A DNA stretch of 64,000 nt from Mytilus galloprovincialis (Eukaryota > Mollusca > Bivalvia > Mytilida > Mytilidae), in the NCBI RefSeq assembly GCF_965363235.1, contig NC_134848.1:64608681-64672680 (forward strand). Direction: 5' to 3'. Of this stretch, positions 1 to 7,600 are shown piece after piece (the stretch's first letter is position 1; each line of letters begins with the position of its first letter). The translations under genes and the position numbers were made by a program. The notes under the pieces were generated by a model. The model saw only the letters and a list, made by a program, of their open reading frames with translations. It did no database searches and was not told the DNA's origin.

Positions 1-185
1 ATAGATGACTGGCCAGTCCCTAAATCTGCAAAACAGGTGCGCAGCTTTTTAGGACTTTGCTCTTACTATATATATATAGGCGATTTGTTAAGGGATTTGC
101 AGCAATTGCAAGACCAATGCACAAAATTTGCGAAAAGAATAGTCGTTTTTCTTGAAATGATGAGTGTCAAAAGGCATTTGAACAG

Positions 186-2159
186 TTGAAAAACGCTTTA
201 ACAAGTACACCTGTACTTGCCTACCCTCTGCCAAATTTGCCATTCATACTTGACACAGATGAAAGTGATAAGGCTGTCGGAGCAGTGTTGTCACAAATTC
301 AAGATGCTCTTGAACGAGTTATAGCATACATGAGCAAATCTATGAACATACATGAACAGGCATACTGTGTAACCCGAAAAGAGCTACTTGCTGTAATTAT
401 AGCACTAAAGACATTTCATCATTATCTATATGGCCAGGAAGTTTTGCTGCGCACAGATAACGCAGCTGTATCATGGATGAAAAATCTAAAGAAACCCACT
501 GGACAAACAGCCAGATGGCTCGAAGAACTGGGAACTTACAATTTGACAGTAACACACAGAGCCAGAAAGAAACACTCAAATGCCGATGCTCTGTCCAGAA
601 TACCTTGTAAATCATGCGAGAGACAAGAATCTGGAAACCACACAAGTGACGATGAAACAGACGAAATCCAACTTGAAGAAACTGATTTTGTTAACCAGAA
701 GTTACACGAAAATAAAGAACCAACACCAAGAATAGAAATAGTACGAGTATGTACAAGAAGTCAGACAGGAAATCAGTCTAGTGCTACACCAAGTGGCTAC
801 TGCATAGATGGATGGGACCCAGATAGTATCAGACAATGCCAATTGGAAGACCCAGACATGTCACTCATTGTGATATATCTGCAAGAAAAGAAAAATAAAC
901 CTGACTGGGACCAAGTATCAAAAGGAACAGCATTCCAGAAAACAATATGGCGACAATGGGATAGGCTAACAATAAACAATGGCATGCTTTATAGAAAATT
1001 TTATTGTTCTGATAAAGACGATGTAGACTTCAAATTGCAGCTCCTGGTACCAAAATCACACCAAAAGACAGTCTTCAAGTATTTCCATGACGTTCCATCT
1101 GCAGGTCATTTAGGACCAGATAAAATGCTAAGTAGGATCCAGCAACTCTTTTACTGGCCAGCTATGAAAAGATCCATCACAAGGTACTGCAAGGAATGTG
1201 ATCAGTGTGCTGCTAGGAAATCACTGAAGCGGAACAAGGCTCCGTTAGGTCAATACTTGGTTGGCGAGCCTATGGAACGTGTTGCGATTGATATTCTTGG
1301 TCCACTTCCATTAACAAAACGACAAAACCGTTATGTTCTGGTCCTATGCGACTGCTTTTCTAAATGGACTGAAGCATATGCTATTCCAGACCAGGAATCC
1401 CTGACCATTGCCCGTACCATCGTGAATGAATTTATTTGTAGGTTTGGTTCACCATTACAGCTCCACTCTGATCAGGGAAGGTCTTTCGAAGCAAAGCTGT
1501 TTCAAGATCTGTGTGATCTACTTAAAATTGACAAAACTAGAAGTACAAGTCAACACCCCCAGTCCAACGGAAGCGTAGAAAGATTTAACAGAACACTCCT
1601 AAGCATGCTTACATTTTATTGTCAAAATGATCAGAGAAACTGGGATGAGATTTTGCCACAGGTTATGATGGCATACAGATCATCAGTTCACGCCAGTACA
1701 GGACATACCCTTAACATGATGATGTTTGGCAGAAACATATTTCTTCCTATGGAAGCTGTTATTCCACGTCCTGATGGACCAAATGAATCCACTTCCCCTG
1801 AAACAGATAAATATGTAAATGAATTACAGGACGCTATGTCAAAGTCACATATACTTGCTAGGAAACATCTTAAGCAGAATTCTGAGTATCAAAAATGTCA
1901 CTATGACTTGAAAGCAGTAAAGCGTGAATTACAAGTAGGTCAAGCTGTATGGCTTTATGATGCATCGAAGAAAAAGGGAATTTGTCATAAGCTGACATCA
2001 AAATGGAAAGGACCATATGTTGTCACAAGGAAAATTGACGACATCACTTACCTTGTGAGAAGGTCAAAGAAACAGCCAGGGAAGGTCTACCACATTGATA
2101 GACTACTGCCCTATCAAGGACGGAATCCGCCCACTTGGTTCTCCAGTAGGAAGGCTTGA
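186..2159 (+). CDS. Gypsy pol: RNase H and integrase (element A)
   Basis: This 657-codon open stretch is the C-terminal part of a Ty3/gypsy polyprotein; the first Met is not the true start. RNase H covers about residues 15-140 (DTDESDKAVGAVLS, ending at NADALSR). An integrase zinc-binding HHCC module lies near residues 300-345 (AGHLG, CKECDQC). The DDE core runs from about 365 to 490 (VAIDILGPLP, LHSDQG, QSNGSVERFNR). A GPY/F-type module follows near residues 610-650 (KWKGPYVV). No chromodomain is visible. The product would process and insert reverse-transcribed element DNA. It ends 555 bases before the zinc-finger ORF region. Confidence 0.9.
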   Translation: MKNALTSTPVLAYPLPNLPFILDTDESDKAVGAVLSQIQDALERVIAYMSKSMNIHEQAYCVTRKELLAVIIALKTFHHYLYGQEVLLRTDNAAVSWMKNLKKPTGQTARWLEELGTYNLTVTHRARKKHSNADALSRIPCKSCERQESGNHTSDDETDEIQLEETDFVNQKLHENKEPTPRIEIVRVCTRSQTGNQSSATPSGYCIDGWDPDSIRQCQLEDPDMSLIVIYLQEKKNKPDWDQVSKGTAFQKTIWRQWDRLTINNGMLYRKFYCSDKDDVDFKLQLLVPKSHQKTVFKYFHDVPSAGHLGPDKMLSRIQQLFYWPAMKRSITRYCKECDQCAARKSLKRNKAPLGQYLVGEPMERVAIDILGPLPLTKRQNRYVLVLCDCFSKWTEAYAIPDQESLTIARTIVNEFICRFGSPLQLHSDQGRSFEAKLFQDLCDLLKIDKTRSTSQHPQSNGSVERFNRTLLSMLTFYCQNDQRNWDEILPQVMMAYRSSVHASTGHTLNMMMFGRNIFLPMEAVIPRPDGPNESTSPETDKYVNELQDAMSKSHILARKHLKQNSEYQKCHYDLKAVKRELQVGQAVWLYDASKKKGICHKLTSKWKGPYVVTRKIDDITYLVRRSKKQPGKVYHIDRLLPYQGRNPPTWFSSRKA

Positions 2160-2714
2160 GATGCCTTTCATCGTTGTTTGAATAGCCGAAATTAGTTGTA
2201 AATTAGTTGTTACGTTTTTAATTGTTTTGATGAGTTACTATGTTTAAGAGTAACTGTATGACTTATCTCAGACTGGAGAAAGTCATGATGGAATTCCTAG
2301 AGTTGGATCTACTCTGGAAGAATATGTAAGGGAGACAAATGGCCATTGTTTCTCAGGACATATTATTGGCTGTAAGGTAAGGATGATCCTTCCTGCCAGG
2401 GGAATGGCAGATTAAACTACTGCCAAGCGTTTTTTTTTTTGTATGCGCAAGCTGCGCCGCGGAAAGCAATTAACGACAACTTTCTGTCTTGAGGAGGCTT
2501 GAGTTTTTTGGAATAGGGAGACCAAGGGGGTGGATATCATATTTTTAATTGGAATTTAGCCTGATCCATTTACTACCAGCATATGCTATATGGGGGGAGG
2601 ATTTTAAACACACAAGCAAATATAGTCACACTACAGGACACTACATGATATTATGTATTATATTATTATATGTTGTATGGTGGAGGGATTTATAATTGAT
2701 GATTCAATTTCAGA
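2160..2714 (+). other. Spacer between pol and the zinc-finger ORF (element A)
   Basis: No credible coding frame is visible. The stretch contains a T run, a short GC-rich segment near 2445-2462 and two purine-rich runs near 2593 and 2679. It ends in AATTTCAG immediately before the zinc-finger ORF ATG, which resembles a splice acceptor. Confidence 0.5.
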
Positions 2715-4902
2715 ATGAGACCATCATCCCAAATTGAGGTGAAGTGTTGGCTGTGTTCCATGACGTTCCGGACACGGAGACAATTGAAGAATCATCTGGC
2801 AGCTGCACCACACAAACGGCTTTCGGTCGTTTGTGTTTGGTGTCCTGAAGAAAAGTCATACAGGAGGATGGTCGACCTTAAAGAGCATGTCATGGTCAAC
2901 CACCGCAGTAAAGTAGAACTGATGCCTTATAGTTTCCTAAGTGAAAACAATGGATTTTGGATGGCAAACTACCCAGAGACCTATGCTAAGGTAATCCTAC
3001 CATCCAACGAAAACTCGAAAGAAGCAATGAAAGCCAGGATTGAGGTCCTGGAATTCTTGAACAGGGTTGACAACACCAACAGAAAGAAGGAGGATTGGAC
3101 TCTAGGGTGGAAGTGTCCCAAGGAAATGGTAAGAGGTACGCAAGAAGAAGAGGTTGAGTCGGAGAAAACCAATGGGTCTTATTCACCTACACGCCCCACA
3201 ATCTATGAAGGGTTGGCCCTCCAGCAACTAGCATTGGGACTGGGGGACTCAACAGCCATTTTCAAATTGGACCTTGGAGTGTCTATAAGATTTTTATATG
3301 ATCCGTTTGAATGACTTAGTTCTTAGAGACCACAAAATGCTTGACGCTCTGATAAGAAGGATGACAGCACTAGTAAACATAAAATATGCAGGATCACATA
3401 CCTTCTCTATCTCTATAGACGGTAAACTAAAGTCTATAGTGACTCCAGTAGTAGCTAGGAAACTATCAATATCAGAGGAATATATAACAGATATAAAAAC
3501 GTCAGATTAACTATTCCCAGGAACACAGACAAAAGCCGTCACAAATCCTCTATCACCACTGAAAACGCCATCAACATCTGATATTATTTTGGAAGACGAC
3601 AGCGACAATGAAGAACCAGAGATTCTAGAGAAAGCAACAAGCCAGAAGAAGGGTAGAAAGACTGAGAAGGAAGAAGAGAGAAATGTAGAAAAAAGAAAGA
3701 AAAAGACTAACCACCAGGAACAGAAGGCAAAGAAAATAAAGAAAGGAAAGGATGACAAGAAACAGGATGAGGAAATGACATTAACGGAGGAAGAACAAAA
3801 GGGAAGGGAAGAACAGGAACAGGAGGAAATCAGATGGAAGGAGGAAGTACAAAAGAAGCAGGAAAAACAAAAACAGGACAAGGAAGTCAGACAAAAGGAG
3901 GCAGAACAAAAGAGAAAGGAAAAACAGAAACAGGAACTGGAGGAGATGAGACGGAAGGAGGAAGAGTATAAGAAACAGGAAACACATAAACAGGACGAGG
4001 AAAGCAGACGGAAGGAGGCAGAACAAAAGAGAAAGGAGAAACAGGAACAGGAGGAAATTAGACGGAAGGAGGCAGAATAAAAGAGAAAGGAGAAACAGGA
4101 GATCAGACGAAAGGAAGAATATAAGAAACAGGAAACACAGAAACAGGAGGCGGAAAGCAGATGGAAGGAGGCAGAACAAAAGAGAAAGGAAAAACAGGAA
4201 CAGGAGATCAGACGGAAGGAGGAAGAACGTAAGAAGCAGGAAAAACACAAACAGGATGAGGAAATTAGAATGAAAGAGGAAGAACTAAGGAGACAGGAGG
4301 AGGCAGAAATCAAAAAATTAGCAGAGGAAACCAGGTCAAAGGAAGCAGAACTAATGAGACTGCAGGAAGGAGAGAACCTGCAAAGTGAACAATTTTACAC
4401 TGCCAGTGAAAGAGCAGACACACTTTTAAGGAGAGGTGGGATGCCACTTTTCCCAGCTGGGAGGAGGGAATGGGAAAAAGAAGAAATCGTAACTTTGATT
4501 ACCATACCAGCTGAGGTAAAATGGCCCCCGAGGAACTGGAAAAACATGTCCCCTGAACAAAGATATTTCAACTGGGAGTATGCTAGCATTGCACTGGAGT
4601 TAAACACCGGCAAACAGCTTCAATTTTCAAAGGAGGAGCTTCTATTAAAGTATCACTTTTTGGCACTTCCAGGCACCAAAACTCCACAATCAACAGAGGG
4701 CAATACAATGACAGTAAAGTCTAGATACTATCTGTACCAAGCAATTGCCAATATCATTAAGAGTAAAACAGACGACCCCACCACCTTACAATTGCTTGAT
4801 ATGATTGAAGCATCATCATCAAAGAGAGACACATCAACAGACATTATCTTGAACACAATTGATGCCATGGGTGTACAACTTAGACTTGGTGAAGACCAAT
4901 GA
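2715..4902 (+). CDS. Accessory zinc-finger / coiled-coil ORF region of element A
   Basis: This is an extra coding region in the env position of a gypsy element. The N-terminus has two C2H2 fingers: CWLC with HLAAAPH, then CVWC with HVMVNH. An acidic/basic stretch follows. The middle is a very long Lys/Glu/Gln-rich segment with a repeated pattern (RKEAEQKRKEKQ), expected to form a coiled coil. The tail contains a compact domain starting around LLRRGGMPLFPAGRR and ending at RDTSTDIILNTIDAMG. Fingers and tail are clearly related to the minus-strand region at 22584-24350 in element B; the middle is not. There is no signal peptide or membrane segment, so it is not an envelope protein. The region is broken, with about three breaks. 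Nucleic-acid binding is likely from the fingers, but the function is unknown. Confidence 0.7.
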
Positions 4903-5001
4903 AGAGAAAGACAATTTATGAACAATTCTTCTAAATAACTTATTTATAAAATAAGTTTTTTTTAATTCAGGAGAATTAATATATATTGAAGTTGGGGGAA
5001 G

Positions 5002-6619
5002 TGTAAGGCATTGGAAATACTTGTTATGATATTATAAATTCAGAAACAGAAATATTATTCTTTTAAACATAACGTTTGTGTTCTTACGCATAGTAACTTG
5101 GCTCGCACGAGCAAGTAAAACATTTTTTTTTAATCAAAGATATGGCATTAATTTACTATATTTTTATGGATTTCACAGGCCAAAGTTACATTTTTTTGTT
5201 TGCCAATAAATTACAGGGGGAGGCATTTTATTAGCTAAAACATAGTTTTACAAGTTAGGTGTGTACATATGTTGGTACTAGGGTGGTAATTATCAAGTTA
5301 ATCAAATTTTTAATGTGTAAAACACTGGAAGTGAAATAAATTTTTCATTTGTTTACATTTTTTGTTGTACAAGTGTTACGGCAGGGAATGTATTTAATTA
5401 CTCATGGCTTACCTCCTTCGTGTTATATATCATGTAATTCCCGTATTAAGGATCATTTCTTGTAACCAAATATTCATATTTAAACGTCTAATATGCCTGA
5501 TATACATAGGAAAATACTTCAACTGCAATTATATATTTACGGAGACTTTGTCGTCTGCCATTTTGTGGGGACAAAAACATGTGTTTTATATCTTTAAATA
5601 CCAATTCGTCCCCTGGAAAATTGATCTAATATCGTATTTTTAATACCACAGATAAGATATTTTATAAGTATACCCTGCCGGACTCAAATATATTGTAAAT
5701 ATTTAGATGGTTGAAATGAACTATGTTGTATGTTATTTACTTATTATGTACTAACGCAGATCGTCTGCTAAATCAATGCGAGCGCAGTGGTGTCCGATTG
5801 TTTATTTCAAGCTTCTGTATCGATATTTTAGATGCTATAGCTTTGTTTTGATACTTTATGTATAAGGACAATGTTCGGCCAACTTAAGATGATATGTATA
5901 TTATGTTTTTCATTATGTGAAATTTTTATAGTTCCGGCTTCCCGGAAAGGACAAGTTTCCATTGGATTAGTATGTCACGTGACAATTACAATTTAGTATA
6001 TTAACACTCAGCAATGGCAGATAGCCCAAAGTTTTGCTGGCGGCAAGTTCAAACCTTGAAAAACAAATAAAGCAACAATAACCTTTAGGTGAGAATAAGG
6101 ATACCATAATGAAGTTTAATGATATTTAATTAGCCGTCTTTTGTACAGTAAGCTATCTCCCACCACGTCGGACACCACAAATATGTATTTAAGGATTTAT
6201 GATTCAGTACACTTGAACGCAACTGTTTATTTATATAGTTTTACGATGTTATAATGTTACATACTTTTAACAGTGAACAAATAAAAACTGTTAACATTGG
6301 AAAGATAACTTTATTTTATTGAACTTGGACACATACAAAAAGCACATGAATTTACACTGATGAAAACAATAGTTGTTGGAGGACGCTCGTTCAAACATAA
6401 AAACTATGGAAAGCCGTTAGGAACAAAATTAGCTCAGTAACACTCGAATACAAGGGATCGCTCAATACATACATAATAAACATTCCGAAGACCATACCTG
6501 ACAAGTAATTTAGGAAGTGTAATACAAATGTAGAGTTGCTACATGAGCCACATACTGTATTTAAGTGTTATTAAAGTAAACTACCGAGTATAGGACAGGA
6601 TGCTCTCGGGTGGCTTACA
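5002..6619 (+). repeat. 3' LTR of element A
   Basis: It follows the purine tract GTTGGGGGAAG, begins TGTAAGGC and ends GGCTTACA, so the ends are short inverted repeats with TG...CA. The length is 1618 bp. The palindrome GTCACGTGAC at 5974-5983 and sequence around it are shared with the LTR of element B, marking a probable promoter. AATAAA occurs near 6280. The homologous unoccupied sequence resumes at GTATG (6620-6624; 17227-17231). Confidence 0.75.
5974..5983. promoter_or_regulatory. GTCACGTGAC palindrome in LTR A
   Basis: A perfect ten-base E-box palindrome. It is preceded by a TTGG-TTA-TATG context that is also found, in the same element orientation, in the LTR of element B (21214-21223). 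This is the type of site bound by bHLH-zip factors of the USF/MITF/TFEB kind; binding here is inference. Confidence 0.45.
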
Positions 6620-6895
6620 GTATGTAAACTGTTGTAGGATGAATTCTTGTAAACGATTTTATGTCTGGAGAATTTCAGAAAAGGTATCAAACGGAGTCAT
6701 AGGCACTTGAAGACAGGACAATTATTTTAAGTCCTCTCCCTTTTTCCAAGTCCGTTTTTTTTTGCTTTCAGTTTCTATATACTATGAACATACATACAAT
6801 ATAAGTAAAGTGTATTTGCTATCAACTATCTATTCCCAGTTTCTTCCCCACGCCGATCACTTCTAGTCTCTATATATTATAGGATTATGATCATA

Positions 6896-7105
6896 AAATT
6901 GGGAAAGGAAATGGGGAATGTGTCAAAGCGACAACAACCCGACCATAGAGCAGACAACAGCCGAAGGCCACCAATGGGCCTTCAATGTAGCGAGAATTCC
7001 CGCACCCAAAGGTGTCCTTTTAGCTGGCCCTCAAAAATATGTATACTAGTACAGTGATAATGGACGTCATACTAAACTCCGAATTATACACAAGAAACTA
7101 ATATA
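6896..7105 (+). repeat. Dispersed repeat R1 fragment inserted in unit 1
   Basis: About 210 bp of a family that starts near AAATGGGGAATGTGTCAAAG and includes ACAACAACCCGACCATAGAG. The corresponding site in unit 2 (near 17520-17530) lacks it, so it inserted after the duplication. A three-base ATA repeat may flank it. Other R1 copies: 10715-11120, 19441-19545, 32780-33200, 40635-41040 (all +), and reversed pieces at 29357-29475 and 38233-38293. Confidence 0.6.
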
Positions 7106-7526
7106 GTATACATGCAGAATAACGTGAAAATAATTGTCCTGTCCCCGAGTAATTATGAAAATTATGTTTAAAGATGGGAGTAAAGGGGGGTATCTGCACG
7201 GAAGGATGCGAAATAAAATTGCCATTGCACGATAAACGAGCAATTCAAAGCATTCTTGCACATTGATCTTTTTATCGATTCCACAAAACACGCTGAATAA
7301 CGAACCTTTTTCACTGCTGCACGTGAAATAAAAAGTGGCAAAACACGTTGCACGAAAATAATTTAGACCGGACCTTTATCCTGTAATTGATTGTTTTGTT
7401 TTCTCCATCATTATTCTGACGTGTTAGTTGCAATGACGAACATTTATAATTGCAATATAAACGTGTCCCTCATATGGTCAACGTTCGTTTCGTGTAGATT
7501 TCAATCGGTTTAAGTCGCGAGGTGTG

Positions 7527-7552
7527 CTTATCTTAAATTAAACAAAGATAAG
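7527..7552. promoter_or_regulatory. Paired GATA sites upstream of WAP1
   Basis: CTTATCTT and AAGATAAG form an inverted repeat with a ten-base spacer, ending 49 bases before the start codon. The same arrangement at the same distance occurs before WAP2 (29187-29212) and WAP3 (38077-38102). GATA-type factor binding is inferred from the motif. It may lie in the 5'UTR or the promoter; the transcription start is unknown. Confidence 0.45.
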
Positions 7553-7600
7553 GTGGAAACTACATACACCATTTCAGACCAGGTATAGACAAAAATTACA

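Larger units (their letters stand above)
1..6619 (+). mobile_element. Ty3/gypsy LTR element A, left part outside the window
   Basis: Order seen: end of reverse transcriptase/RNase H, integrase, GPY/F-like tail, a non-coding spacer, a zinc-finger ORF region, a purine-rich tract (4991-5001) and an LTR that starts TGTAAGGC at 5002 and ends CTTACA at 6619. The right edge is supported by the duplicated sequence near 17227, which continues exactly where this LTR stops and lacks the element. The left LTR, gag, protease and most of RT lie outside the window, so the element cannot be dated by LTR divergence. It looks broken, with a few breaks in the visible part, although the RNase H-integrase frame is open throughout. 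It is related to, but clearly different from, element B at 20267-28015. Confidence 0.88.
6620..7600 (+). other. Left flank of duplication unit 1, upstream of WAP1
   Basis: The stretch 6620-7360 matches 17227-17770 base for base over long runs, and 7361-7600 matches 29020-29260 and 37910-38150. Unit 1 therefore lacks the roughly 11 kb that separate these two pieces in unit 2. No coding sequence is seen apart from the R1 repeat listed separately. Confidence 0.75.

Noticed and set aside
3507-4313. 268-codon minus-strand frame rich in Ser, Phe and Cys
   Set aside because: It is the antisense shadow of the Lys/Glu/Gln repeat region of element A.
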